Part shown: one piece after another, positions 46,352-58,071 of the stretch | Position numbering within the stretch: position 1 is the stretch's first letter | Layout of the letters: the number at the start of each line of letters is the position of its first letter | Source of the DNA: Papio anubis | Taxonomy: Eukaryota > Chordata > Mammalia > Primates > Cercopithecidae | Assembly (NCBI RefSeq): GCF_008728515.1 | Contig: NC_044979.1 | Location: forward strand, 165,176,782-165,240,781 | Length of the DNA: 64,000 nt | Direction of reading: 5' to 3' | Translations under genes and position numbers: made by a program | Notes under the pieces: generated by a model | The model's input: only the letters and a program-made list of their open reading frames with translations | Told to the model about the DNA's origin: nothing | Databases searched by the model: none

Positions 46352-47889
46352 TACTAAAGGTTTTGTTACAGACTAGTCTATTTCTGAAAGCTGTGACTCA
46401 AGAACTAACAAATGCCACAAATATTTCTAAATCCAGTAACAGTCAACTATGCAATAATTGACAACTGATATGCAGCATTGCAACAACCTGAAGCCTTTTT
46501 ATACACACTTGCAACAACAATGAAGCAGGTTTTAAAGGCCAGATATCTGTACTCACCAAAGAAATCCACCATCTGGTCCCCACTATGATGGCGTTTTAGA
46601 TTAGAGGAGTTTTTTTTTTTTCCCCCTCCCCACTATCCTTTGAAGAACAGGTGCTTGTGCTGGCCTTCCATCATAGAAAGGTTTCCCTTTTTATAAATGG
46701 CAACACAAAATATTCCATCCTGTTTTTTTGTAACTTTCTCCTGAAATCTTCTGCACCAAATCTGTTAAAGTTTCTTCTTCTTAAAATAGCTATGAGGAAG
46801 TTGACTTCTCAAGGGCAAAAATCTTTGCAAGGACCTCTTAGAATATGGAAATTGGACTTCTAAAATATTTTTACTTGAAACAGAAGTAGATTAACTCTTT
46901 AAAAAATATACTAGACATTTTTGACAACAGAATACCAAATTAATTTTAGATAATGACTGAACTGAATAAAATGCATGGACAAGGTAATAAAAATGGGAAA
47001 GTTAGAATACAATGAGAGTGATATGTTTTAAATATTTTTTCTTAAAGGATATATTTATACCCATTTTTAACATAAAAAGGTGGAGAATGTATTTGCCCCG
47101 TTTTCCATTCTTCAAGTTCTTTTAAAAGATATGGGAAACCTTTAATTCTAAGTCAAGAGTAAATACTCCTACTGTGGTTCACTCCATCCAGGATAAATCC
47201 AGAATCACAAGGAAAATCTATAATTTTACTGATTCCTGAACATTTTGCTTTTCAATCTTTTCCTTCTTCTTCTTTTTTTTCCTCCTCCACCTCTTGTTCT
47301 TCTATTCCAGTAGATATCCTGCTACACAATAGGTATTTCACAGTAGGATATCAAATGGCATTGCACTCTATCAATGTTTTATTCATCGTACAGAGATTTT
47401 GCAACATACAGTACAGGATCTAAATTACTGCCCAGTAAGGAAAATCATCCCATATTTTAGAAACCGTCTCTAATTTTCTGTGGCTTGTGCTATCTCCTCT
47501 TCTTCAGTTTAAAATAGTTTGTTTCAGTAAACAGCAAATAAGTGAGTTAAAGACTAATTTACTTTCTATTTTGGTGTCCTGTATTTAAAGTAATTTTTAA
47601 ATGTATTAAATAGAATTATCCCTAAAGAAGGAAGATAAAGCTATGTATAAGTTTCTTATACATGTAAGCTTTAATTATAAAAATTGATAATATTTATTTT
47701 GAATAACTGTGTCCTTTGTAGAGTTGTTTTAAAACACCGATGCAACCCTTATCTGTGAAAATGTCTAGACCTCCTGAGACAAAGTAATTGTATCTACCCT
47801 AAATTCAATATTTATGTCATTTGACAATAAGTCATGTGATACTATTTGTCTGGATTATACTTTAACTTCTAGTCATAAATATTTTTATT
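46352..47889. other. AT-rich unique sequence
   Basis: Nothing recognised beyond a T-run at 46608-46622 and a pyrimidine patch near 47255-47300. Confidence 0.5.
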
Positions 47890-47985
47890 CTTTACCTCCC
47901 CAATTAGACTTCAAAATTCAGAAAATATTCTGATTTTCTCCAGTGTCCTACGCACAGTAGGCCCTAGATTAACTACAAACTATGT
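47890..47985 (+). repeat. L2 3' end, sense
   Basis: 'tacctccccaattagacttc' and 'cctacgcacagtaggcccta' fit the last ~100 bases of L2. Confidence 0.45.
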
Positions 47986-49669
47986 TTCTCAAGCTTAACT
48001 GATAGACTTCTTTTTACAAATCACAATCCTGTTTATTAGGTAGCATATAGAAGCTACCTAATACAGAAAATCAATATGTAAAATAAATCAATTTTTGACC
48101 CACTTTGAATTTTCTTAAATGATTTTTGCTATAAACCTCTTTTCAAGCACTTTAGTTTTGCTTGCTGCTGGGACTTTAAGTTTTCGAATTTTCTGCCTAG
48201 AGCTCATTGTGCAGTCTTTTCATCAATACTCAAGGAATCAAGAAGTCATCCAATAATTACTCCCTCAACCAGCAGAATTCAGGCCCACATTTTTGATGTC
48301 TGTGTAATTGTAAGTATAGCTGTAGATCTGTCTTCCATCCTGAAGATATAATAACACATATTGTATAATACTAGTATAATTAAAGTACACAATGAAATGT
48401 TTCTGAAATGCTTCAGAATTAAGACTCCAGTATTTTAACAGGAAGTGCCAATCTGGTCAAAATCATCAGGTTCTCCAGAAATTTATAGTAAAGACTGTAA
48501 TTGGCAGGAACACAATGTAAGTGACACATACAGAGACACACACATAGATAGACACACACACTCATAAACACATGAAACTGTAGAAAGATGCCCTTGTTAC
48601 CCAAAGTGTCATGGAAAAGTTGGAGATAAACAGAGCCCATTTATATAATCAAGTGCCAGGAAAAGAAAATAAAAGAAACCAGTTGATCTGTTTTTTGTAT
48701 GTGTCATAGACCACCATCATCTATAAAGTACCTATCTGTATCAAGAAGTTATTAGCTCATGCTGAGGAGACTAGAATACCTTAAACTGATCCACACAAAA
48801 CCTCTGATAACATCCTTTTTGATATTTAATTCAAAACTGAACTGAATGTTCATGCCTCAGTGGACTGTGTGGTACATTAAGATACAAGTTCCATCAGAAT
48901 GAAACCAGTCGTTTCTAGATCACTTTGATATTGATAAGAATCATCCTTCTTTCATTCTCTTTGATCATCCCTTGTGTGGAAAAGCCAAAGAAAATGCCAA
49001 GAACTTATCTGTCATAAAAAGTGAAATATCCCAATATCCCTAGCAGGAATCAGATTATTCGGTATCATCAAGAATCTCACACAAATATCATACATAAAAT
49101 ATTTTTATAAGTCAAATGTGGAGAAGGGAATGAGTCTATACCCTGCATAGGAAGGCAGCCAAGAGCTTTATCAACACGCTTTTACATTTGGATTTCATTC
49201 CATTATAATCACAATGATAGCCTGTGTGGTGTGCATAATGCATTCTACATCTAAAAAATGGTTGTGTCTAAAAATTCCATCCCTCCCCTTTCTGGGATAA
49301 AGATTTGTCTTCAGCATCATCAATAGCTGAAGCAATGCTCATCTGTGACCATCTGTTCTTATTATAAAACAGTAGATTTTGGCAGAATTTGCAAGCATTG
49401 AGCTTGTCAAAATGTTAGAACACCTGTTTGATCTTTACCATATCATAACCTTCAGATGGTTGAGTGTGAATGGGAGGTTGGGCATAGGGAAAAAAGGGTT
49501 TTATTATTTCTTTTGAAATGGAAAATATAAAATTTTTTTATTTGATGATTATTCTCTACTGTTATAAAAATTAATATGCTAAGTATGAAATCCTATGATT
49601 AATATTGAAACATCTAAAGTTAAATGAGGAAAATGTACACAGTTTTGATTGTCCAAATCCAAAGAGACT
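47986..49669. other. unique sequence
   Basis: Nothing recognised; an ACAC-rich patch lies at about 48520-48560. Confidence 0.5.
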
Positions 49670-49900
49670 GTTTTTTCATCTACTGAATACATATCTTATT
49701 ATGCAGCAGTGTCTACACATAACAGGTACTCAATCTGTGCATTAATTAATAAATGAATGAAAGTGTATTTGATTCTCATAATGAATGGACTTCGCATTAA
49801 TATTTCCATCTTTATAGGTGAATAAAAGTGATGCTAAAATAATTTGCAGAGCTGCAACTCAGAGTGATTCCTTCTACCTCTTAGTCACAGCCTTTGCATT
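49670..49900. repeat. L2/MIR 3' end (+) followed by MIR fragment (-)
   Basis: 'ataacaggtactcaatctgt' with 'taattaataaatgaatgaaa' is an L2/MIR 3' end. After it 'attctcataatgaatggact' and 'atttccatctttataggtga' look like antisense MIR. Confidence 0.5.
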
Positions 49901-49939
49901 AGGCAATGTGAGTAACTTGGTGTAAGCTGTGTGTCCTGT

Positions 49940-50330
49940 GTTAGTAACCTCTCAGTAGATACTAAAGAGACTAGAAATACCAAAGTCTGGGATTGTTGGT
50001 TTGGAAAAGCTAGCCAGAGGAAGTGACTATGAGTAGTTTCGAAAGCAGAAAGCAACACCTTTGAGAAGCTAGGGGGTAAAGGAAGGAGGTGGCATGTGAA
50101 TCCTTGGAACAAGCATGTTCACTAGAGCAGTGTCAAAAGCAGGCAGTGAGAAGAGATTTTTCTATTTATGCGGAGTGAGGAATAATTGGGAGAGGAATTT
50201 GAAACCTATAATTGGGAGCTTGGATTTGATACAAAGCTGAATTGGGAAAGTGATTGATGTGACTAAAACAACAGCAGTGATGAGTGCTGCCGCTGGGTGA
50301 AGAATGGATTGGCAGGCCCAGGGCAGCTGG
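49940..50330 (-). repeat. probable L2, antisense
   Basis: 'gctgccgctgggtgaagaat' followed by 'ggattggcagg' matches antisense L2 ('ggctgctgtgtggagaatggattgg'). The left part is weaker. Confidence 0.45.
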
Positions 50331-50680
50331 CTGCCTGGAAGGCTGGTACAGCGGTACCCACCCCATACCCGTTGCTGATGTCAGTGCACCGGCCCAAGAT
50401 GAAGAAATGCTGTTGGGACAGGATCCACAAGCTGGAGCAGTGGTCTCCAGGCTCCCCTGTACCGTTCGGTCTCTATGCCCTTAGAGAATCATGATGAGTT
50501 ATGTGATGACAGAAACGCTTCCTTTTTCTTTTTCATTGAAATGTAATTTTTTGTGCTATTTAGTATATCATACTTGTATGTGAACTCAAGCAAAGTATTT
50601 TTTGTTTTGTTTTGTTTTGTTATTGAAGCACCTCCAAAGCATTTGAAACATTCTGAGGGAATTTAAACAGTGATAAATTT
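50331..50680. other. GC-richer patch, then T-rich sequence
   Basis: 50331-50490 is markedly less AT-rich than its surroundings and open in several frames on both strands (65-66 codons), but I recognise no protein. A (TTTTG)4 repeat follows at 50601-50622. Confidence 0.4.
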
Positions 50681-50850
50681 GGCCAGGCACAGTGGCTCAT
50701 GCCTGTAATCCCAGCACTTTGGGAGGCTTAGGCGGGTGGATTGCCTGAGGTCAGGAGTTCGAGACCAGCTGGGCCAACATGGAGAACCCCCATCTCTACT
50801 GAAGATACAAAAATTAGCCAGGCGTGGTGACACACGCCTATAGTTCCTAC
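50681..50850 (+). mobile_element. 3'-truncated Alu, plus strand
   Basis: Intact 5' end ('ggccaggcacagtggctcat') through 'gccaggcgtggtgacacacg', then it breaks off at 'tagttcctac' and joins AT-rich DNA. The right monomer and the A-tail are missing. Confidence 0.92.
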
Positions 50851-51009
50851 TTTTATTATAATATAAAATAATATAGTTGTTGAAATTGGATGGAAATTTA
50901 AAGATTATCTTTAATAATATCTGTCTAACTGTTTTATTTTTCAAACAAGGAAATTGAGACTTTAAGAGATGAAGTGATTTCAATCATACATTCATTCATT
51001 CTTTTAGCA

Positions 51010-51165
51010 TAAACTCTGGAGTCAGATTCATCTTAAGTTTGAATCCTGGTTTTTTATTTATTATCTGGGTAACTTTAGAAAAGACATTTGATGTTCCCAG
51101 TTTCTTCATCTACAAAAGACAGATAAGTATGGTACAATAGTTATTTTACTATGAATAAAAGATTC
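51010..51165 (+). repeat. MIR, sense
   Basis: 'actctggagtcagattcatc', 'gtttgaatcctggtttttta' and 'tttcttcatctacaaaagac'. Confidence 0.75.
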
Positions 51166-51177
51166 CTTTTCAAGTCA

Positions 51178-51450
51178 CTATAGTGTGGCAGTTCATCATC
51201 TACAATCTGAAGCCAGACCACTTCGGTTTAATTCCCAACTCTACTACACACAAGCAATGAAAACTTGCACAAGGTGCCTAATCTCCCTGTACCTCAGTTC
51301 CTTCTTTTGCAATGTGGGGTATGTATAATCTATATTTATATAGCATTAAATGAGAAAATATATTTGTATGTATTACCAGACTCAACCTCAAGCAAATAGC
51401 ACTGGATAAATGCTCACTGTAGCTGGGGTTGTTATTGTGATCACTCTCAT
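51178..51450 (+). repeat. second MIR, sense
   Basis: 'gaagccagaccacttcggtt', 'tgtacctcagttccttcttt' and 'actggataaatgctcactgt'. It restarts MIR order directly after the preceding copy. Confidence 0.75.
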
Positions 51451-51923
51451 TGCTTTTGATTAGTACTGCTTGTGTGTTGGGCACTGAATTATATGTAGAA
51501 TATACAGACAGGAAAGACACAGCTCCTTCTCTCAAAAGCTCAGAGTCTAGGCAGATGTTGTAAGGAAAGTAACAACTGCAATTCAGTGTGATCAGTACTA
51601 CCATGGAGGTCGCCCCCATCTCTCCTAGGGCTCAAAGAGGCCTGAGTGAATCAGGATCCAGTTGTTGCAGGAGAGTCATTGGAGAGTCACTTGAGAGGTG
51701 GCAGGAATGGTCAGCAAACCCTTCAGTGAGGTGAAGCATTAGTGCGTGTGTGTTGGGAGCCTGCAGAGCAGAGAATAAATCAACAAAACAGAGGGCAGGT
51801 GCTTAAGGTTAGGGAAAATCCAACAATGGGTGGTGGTTTTGTACCGCTGGTTGTAGGCTGTACGTGAGGAATAGTGAGAGGTAGGGCTGGGTAGTTAAAA
51901 AGTGGATTGATGAAGAAGGGTAT

Positions 51924-52541
51924 TGTATTAGTCAGGGTTCTCTAGAGGTACAGAGCAAATAGGATATATATATACACACACACACACACATATATATGAG
52001 ATATATATATGTATACACACACATATGTATATATATGAAATGGAGTTTATTAAGGAGAATTGACTCTCGTGATCATAAGGTAAAGTCCCACAAGAGGCCA
52101 TCTGCAAGTTGAGGAATGAGGAAGCCAGTGGTGGATCAGCCCGAGTCCCAAAACCTCAAAAGTAGGGAAGCCAACAGTGCAGCCTTCAATCTGTAGCCAA
52201 AGGCCCAAGAGCCCCTGGCAAACCACTGGTATCAATCCAAGACTCTAGAAACGGAAGAACTTGGAGTCTGGTGTTCAAGAGCAGGAAGCATCCAGCACGG
52301 GAGAAAGACAAAGGCCAGAAGACTCAGCAAGTCTGTTCTTCTATCTTCTCCTGCCTGCTTTATTCTAGCTGCACTGGCAGCTGATGAGTTGGTGCCCACC
52401 CAGACTGAGGGTAGGTCTGTCTTTCCTAGTTCACTGACTCAAATGTTAATCTCCTTTGGCGACAGCCGCACAGACATGCCCAGAAACAATACCTTGCATC
52501 CTTCAATCCAATCAAGTCAACATTCAATATTGAGTGTCACA
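51924..52541 (-). mobile_element. MLT2-type (ERVL) solo LTR, minus strand
   Basis: It begins 'tgtattagtcagggttctct', contains 'atggagtttattaaggagaa', 'gtcccaaaacctcaaaagta', 'gaagcatccagcacgggaga' and 'gactcaaatgttaatctcct', and ends near 'ttgagtgtcaca'. No internal sequence. The 5-base flanks 'ggtat' and 'ggcct' are only a partial duplication. Confidence 0.85.
51959..52038. repeat. TA/CA microsatellite inside the LTR
   Basis: Alternating (TA)n and (CA)n blocks sit where this LTR normally carries a short TA run. Confidence 0.93.
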
Positions 52542-52699
52542 GGCCTTATTAAACACACTGCTATGTGTAGTTTAGCCTGAAAGCAATGAGATGCCATTAA
52601 AAGATTTTAATCGGCAGGATGGCCTGATTAGCTTCTCCTTGCCAAAAATTGATGAGAGCCCCCTGGGTCCACTTCTGTCTGAGTATATAGATACTGCAA

Positions 52700-52850
52700 C
52701 ACATTCACCTGTTTGACTTGGCTATTTCCCCTTCTCCTGACAGATGGTAAATTCCTTGAAGATAGTCATCTGGCTTTCTATTCCCAACATCGGTCATGAT
52801 ATCTAGAAGTAACCATTGAATATGTTTAGAATGAACAAATGAATGGAAAA
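52700..52850 (+). repeat. L2 3' end, sense
   Basis: 'gatggtaaattccttgaaga' and 'agaatgaacaaatgaatgga'. Confidence 0.55.
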
Positions 52851-52899
52851 GACTGAAAGAAAATGTTCCACTAAGATGCTTTTTCCCCCATAATCCATG

Positions 52900-53215
52900 A
52901 GAATTGATAAGGATCTAATAGTGGTGGTTGCAAGGGGCACAGAAAAGGGATGGGTTCAACAGATATTTAAGTAAGAATTTGACAAGCCTTGGAGTTAGAG
53001 GCTGACTTGGAGGCAAAAAGGAGAACTAATCTAGAATGACCTTGAGATTTCAAGTGTGGTCAACTCAATGGATGATGGTAACATTCACTGGGAGTGAAAA
53101 CGCAGGGGTAGGTTCACAGATGAAGAGAATGAGTCTATTTCTGGCCATGTCTAGTTCCAGGAACCTGCGGATCACATGAAGGGATGTCTAGGAGGCATGT
53201 GGATAGGGAGATCTC
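52900..53215 (-). repeat. L2, antisense
   Basis: 'agaatgaccttgagatttca', 'tcaatggatgatggtaacat' and 'gggatgtctaggaggcatgt'. Confidence 0.55.
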
Positions 53216-53389
53216 ATCAAAATCCTTGAGCATCACATCTTTTAACTCACAGTCCATTTCACTTTTCCTCGTTGTAATGCTCTTTTTGAAAGAAAAAAGC
53301 CAGGTAAACCATAACTACAAGAATGTTAAAGCAATTTGTACATAAAGATTTTTTAATGGTTACAAAATCAAAAGGGATATTTTTCTTGA

Positions 53390-53565
53390 CCGTGTGTCTG
53401 GAATGCCCTTAGCCCATCCATGTCTCTGGAAAAGATCCAAGTTGAACAGTAACTCCTCCAAGAAATCTTGCCACACCCTTCCAGATGAAATGAACATTCA
53501 CACAGTAGTTGATTTTACTTTTTCTATAGCATTTGTTGCAGTGTATTCAGGTATTCATATTGGTC
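53390..53565 (+). repeat. L2, sense
   Basis: 'aacagtaactcctccaagaa' and 'atcttgccacacccttccag' match sense L2. Confidence 0.5.
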
Positions 53566-53589
53566 TTCCTTTAATACATGCAGGACAGT

Positions 53590-53745
53590 ATCATCATTAG
53601 CATGGATTTTGAATCAGACGTATAAGGTTTTGAAATTTCAGCTTTGCCACTTAGCTGAATGATCTGGGGAAAGCAGTTTACCTTCTCTTAGCCTCGGGTT
53701 TTCACATACATGAAATTCAGAGGGCAGTAGATAATGTGAAGGTTT
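53590..53745 (+). repeat. MIR, sense
   Basis: 'ttttgaatcagacgtataag', 'tttcagctttgccacttagc' and 'tctcttagcctcgggttttc'. Confidence 0.75.
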
Positions 53746-53779
53746 GAAGGCTTCCACACTATACTCAGTGTAGCACTTT

Positions 53780-54400
53780 CATCTCTTCTCCTTGTTTCCT
53801 TTGCTCCAGCCACACTGACCTCTGTGTTGTCCCTGAAATACCCATGGCACGTACTTTCTACCCCAAGTGCCCTTCCCCCAGCTATCTGCATGGCTAGTTC
53901 CCTCCTTTTTTCCAAATATTTTCACAAAAGTGATATTCTATCCTATAGCTGCAATAGAGAAGAAAACGCTGCTGAGTCTAATATGGAACACCTGCATGCA
54001 TATTGACAAAGGCTGGAAGGAAATACACTCCAAAGGGAAGTTGTATCAGTGAGGGGAATTATGTGCAAACTGTTCTCCTGATACATTATTGCTTTTGATG
54101 TAGTTTTGACATTTGAAATGCAATTAAAAACTCAATTTCTCGTGAGATTTTCCCTGGGTACCCTAGGTAAAATTTCAGTATCACACTGTAATATTTTCCT
54201 TCTCTGCTTCATTCTTTCCCTTAGCATTTATTGCAACTTAATATGCTATACATTTTACTTATTTTTGTTTGTGTACCAAAAAGGAAAATAAGCTCTTTGA
54301 AGATGGGGAATTTTGTCTGTCTTGTTCATTGCCATATCCCCAGTATCTAGAATAATGCCTAGAATATATAGGCATTGAAAATGTATTTTGAAAGAATGAG
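53780..54400 (+). repeat. L2, sense, including the 3' end
   Basis: 'ctccagccacactgacctct', 'agctatctgcatggctagtt', 'gtctgtcttgttcattgcca' and 'tatccccagtatctagaata'. It is one of the clearest L2 matches here. Confidence 0.8.
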
Positions 54401-55505
54401 TTTTATATATACATTGCTTATCAGAGTATCTGACATACACATGTCTGTCACGTAGTAGCTGTTAATGTTGTGAATTTCACTAATATTTTGCAGGATCTTT
54501 AGAAGTCAGGAAATACACTATATTCCTTATCTTATGACTTCTACTACAGAGGATGCCTAAGAGTTAAATGAATGAGCTGATCAATTCTATGTAATGATTA
54601 GCTACTTGGGTCACTATTGGTGATGTGGTTGCTGCCTCGGAGTCAACACTACAGAGCTGGAGAGAGGCTGGAAGCAGAGTGGGCTCAGCATAGTGGCTAC
54701 GTAAACTTGAGCAACCCCACCTCACTCCATCCTAACTCCCCTCAGTTTTAGAAAGGAGCTTATCGTCAAGGGCACTTTGTAGCTCTTGCAGCCTCTGAGT
54801 CTGTGTGTTCCAAAAGGAGAGGCAAAAGGCAAAATCTTTTACCTCCTTAACTTAAAACTCAAATTTCCTTACGATGAATGAGAAGTGGATTTAAAACAAT
54901 CGGATTATACAATACTTCACATAGTCCTGTGTGCATGTGTGTGTGCACATACACACAATCTCGACCTGATAATTTTTCATGCCTTTGTCTGAGTGATTTG
55001 CAGCAAGTATGAAGGTATTTCCAAAGTGTTATTAATGACTTAGAAAGTGGGATGTGTCAAAACCAAGCTTAGCTAGTTTGGTGGCAGGTGGTACCAAGAG
55101 GCAGAGTTGAAATTACAAAGAACCATTGATCCTGACAGTAAAGCATGCTTGCAAATGAAATTGACATGGAATGAACCTGACTTTGAAGTATTATCTTAAA
55201 ATCTTGAAAAGCATGTCAGAGAATTCAATTATATAACTAAGGGGAATTGGAGAAAATGAAGAAATTGGTAGCGATCTTTCCTTCAAACATGTATTTTCCT
55301 CTACAGGTCAGGCTCATTTTGCACATAATTAGTTACCTTGGTTTCTCACTTCATTGCTTAATCAATTTCAATAATGATTTAGCTTTATTATTAGAAAATT
55401 GTACATTCATGTTAAACCCAAAACAAATTTGAAAAGCTGCAGAAGTAATTTGAGTCCAGGTTATAAAAAATAACGTTAGTCCAGGACTCGGAGTGAATTA
55501 ATGTG
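54401..55505. other. unique sequence
   Basis: Nothing recognised; a TG/CA patch lies at 54930-54957. Confidence 0.5.
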
Positions 55506-55690
55506 ACATCTTAAAAGCTTTGGGTTATAATCTGGGTTCTGCCACAGGCAGCCATAAACCATGGGCAAGCTATTTAATCTCTGATTTTTAGAATCTTTAG
55601 CTGTAAAGCACAAGCATAATAATTCCCACTTCATTGTAGCTGCTCTGAATCACTAATGATATATGTGATTGGGCCAGGTATATAAAACAA
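55506..55690 (+). repeat. MIR, sense
   Basis: 'tataatctgggttctgccac', 'catgggcaagctatttaatc' and 'gggccaggtatataaaacaa'. Confidence 0.65.
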
Positions 55691-55779
55691 GATCGACAAA
55701 GTCATTTTGACATATATTTGAATAAAACTGTCGTATTTTATCTTATAGAATTGAACAATTGTGTAAAGCCAGGAGGAGG

Positions 55780-55885
55780 AGAAATATTTGCAGTTATATT
55801 TTAGAGATGAGGAAACATGATCAGAAGGATAAAAGTAACTTGCCCTAGTTACCAGGCCACGTTAAATTTCACATCTTCAGCTTCT
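55780..55885 (-). repeat. MIR fragment, antisense
   Basis: 'tattttagagatgaggaaac' and 'agtaacttgccctagttacc'. Confidence 0.6.
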
Positions 55886-56039
55886 TAGCCTACTGAGTCT
55901 TAATTCTACCACTCATACATGTTCCAATAATCTGTTCTTGGGTGAATATCATAAGAATCCTGGTATTAATAGAATTTTTCCCCTTTTCTTTCCCAAAGAC
56001 CTAACTATACTTTAAATTACTTATTTCTGCAGCAGATAC

Positions 56040-56280
56040 CTTTATTCTACCAGCAGCAAACAGCAGAACAAAAGTCCCTGCCCATGAAGCTGATACTGTG
56101 GTGCAAATCACTCAGCCATCATTCCTAAGTGCTACGATGCCCTCGACACAGTCTGGGAACAAGTCCACTCCTAACACTGTGGGTGAGGAAATACTCCAGG
56201 AAAGGCTGACGGAAGGGAAGACAGGGCAAAAAGTTCTATGGGCACAGGTCAGATAAGGGGGTTAGTTCAGCCCTTATGTG
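56040..56280 (-). repeat. probable L2, antisense
   Basis: 'aaaagtccctgcccatgaag' is the L2 'aaatccctgccctcatggag' region; the rest is weaker. Confidence 0.45.
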
Positions 56281-56690
56281 TCCAGTAAGTCATCCCAGAG
56301 ACGCTGACTAATAAACTTTGTCTTGGACTATGAGAGGAAAATCTAGTTACCTGAAACCAAAGTAGAAGATTCCATCTGGAAAAAGACCTCCCCGTTCCTT
56401 TAAAAATTAATTAGTATGTTTGGTTTAGAACCTAAAAACATAGCATACCTGCTGGGTTATTAGACCATATGCAATAATTAGGCTTCTTAACAAAAAGACA
56501 ATTAATTGTACTTTAATATAGTGTGCTTTTTAGTGGATTCAGAAATCATGCTAATAGCATACTTTTCTTACAGAATTTTATGAGAAAAAAATGCATATGA
56601 AATTGCACATTAGCAGGCAAAGGTATTTTGAGTACACAAATAAGTATTCAAAGTAGATTTTATATATTTCAATTAATATAATAGTTGGCA
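56281..56690. other. AT-rich unique sequence
   Basis: Nothing recognised. Confidence 0.5.
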
Positions 56691-56695
56691 ATGAG

Positions 56696-56831
56696 ACTCA
56701 GGAGGCTGAGGCAAGAGAATCGCTTGAACCCTGGAGGCAAAGGTTGCAGTGAGCCAAGATCATGTCATTGCACTCCAGCCTGGGCAACAAGAGCGAAACT
56801 TTGTCTCAAAACAAACAAACAAACAAAAAAA
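56696..56831 (+). mobile_element. 5'-truncated Alu, plus strand
   Basis: Only the right-arm part is present: 'actcaggaggctgaggcaag' to 'gaaactttgtctcaaaacaa' with an (AAAC)n tail. Short possible duplication 'aatagt' on each side (56680s and 56830s). Confidence 0.92.
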
Positions 56832-57774
56832 ATAGTGAAAACATCTACTCACATAATCTAATGGTTTTTTCAAATTCTTATTGTGGTATAACATATCTCG
56901 GCTTTCTCTAAAAGTCAGTTTTTAACTGGTCTTCTTTTTAAAGTGATTTACCAAATTGAAATGAGAATTAAATGTTGAGATCAGCTAAATATATATAATA
57001 TTGCTCAAAGTGTCCTGAAATTACTGTGAAGGAGTAGCATTAGCAATACCTAAATTTGTGATTACGTCTGAGGTCAATCAGGGCTTTGTGTTACTTTGGA
57101 TTGTTTTTTAAGACCTACTACAGTTTAGCTTTGATTAAATATGTAGTTCTGGAGCACCTAGGATTTCCTGATACACTTTTGTACAATAATCCTTTCTAAG
57201 CCTGGCTATTACAGCTGCCTTCTATGCTTATGCAGGTTTGTCTGACTGGCCTAATGGATGTTTTAAATCCAGTCCTTCCCAGTTTTTCATGCATCTCTTC
57301 ATTCTTGCCTTGCTGTCCTGATCAGTCCCTTGTCATAGTCACGTAAGGAAGTGTAGTATCTATAGAATGATGAGGCATGCTGCTTTACCTTTTTCTCTCT
57401 TTTTTTGGTATGTTTTGCTATTACTTAATAAACATATTTATAAACCATTCCCAGAGCTGATAACCCAGTTATGTTTTTAATCTCTTAGGACAAAATGTAG
57501 AGAACAACCTCAAGGGGACTGATTATAGAGATGTCATATTCAGGCAACCAGAGGGAGGATTTGGGGACACCTTGGTGACATATATTCTACGCTCCTTGTG
57601 CCAGGGCTGCCCCAGACTGAAGCAGAGGAAAATGACGCAGACAGACTTACTCATTTCGATTGAGATGGACTGAGATGGGACAGAAATTGTCAGGGCATGC
57701 AGAGGAAGAATTACCTTCCCACATGTCTCAGACACATGCCCAACTAAATGCTTATCACATATTCAGTACAAAAA
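56832..57774. other. AT-rich unique sequence
   Basis: Nothing recognised. Confidence 0.5.
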
Positions 57775-57872
57775 TACACTGATTCATTTACTTAGCAAAG
57801 ATTCCTTAACTACCTGCTATGTATTAAGCACTCTGCTGGGTACAGAAAACACATGATAAATACATTTTCTAT
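57775..57872 (-). repeat. L2/MIR 3' end, antisense, interrupted by the L1
   Basis: 'acctgctatgtattaagcac' and 'tctgctgggtacagaaaaca' match the complement of an L2/MIR 3' terminus. Confidence 0.55.
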
Positions 57873-57891
57873 GTAAGAAATCTCAAAGTAG

Positions 57892-58008
57892 CAAATGCTG
57901 AGAGAGTTTGTCACCACCCAGCCTGCCTTACAAGAGCTCCTGAATGAAGCACTAAACATGGAAAGGAACAAGCTGTACCAGCCACTGCAAAAACATGCCA
58001 AATTGTAA
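57892..58008 (+). pseudogene. L1 ORF1 C-terminal remnant
   Basis: In frame from the truncation point to a TAA at 58006-58008: 38 codons of the ORF1p (nucleic-acid chaperone) C-terminus, ending in the family-typical 'YQPLQ' region. It has no start codon of its own in the family sense and cannot make ORF1p. Confidence 0.85.
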
Positions 58009-58071
58009 AGATCACTGATACTATGAAGAAACTGCATCAATTAATGGGCGATATAACCAACTAGCATCATA

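Larger units (their letters stand above)
51470..52640 (-). repeat. L2, antisense, split by an LTR
   Basis: 'cacagctccttctctcaaaa' and 'gctcagagtctaggcagatg' lie before the LTR; 'gatgccattaaaagatttta' followed by 'atcggcaggatggcctgatt' lies after it, in L2 order. Confidence 0.55.
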
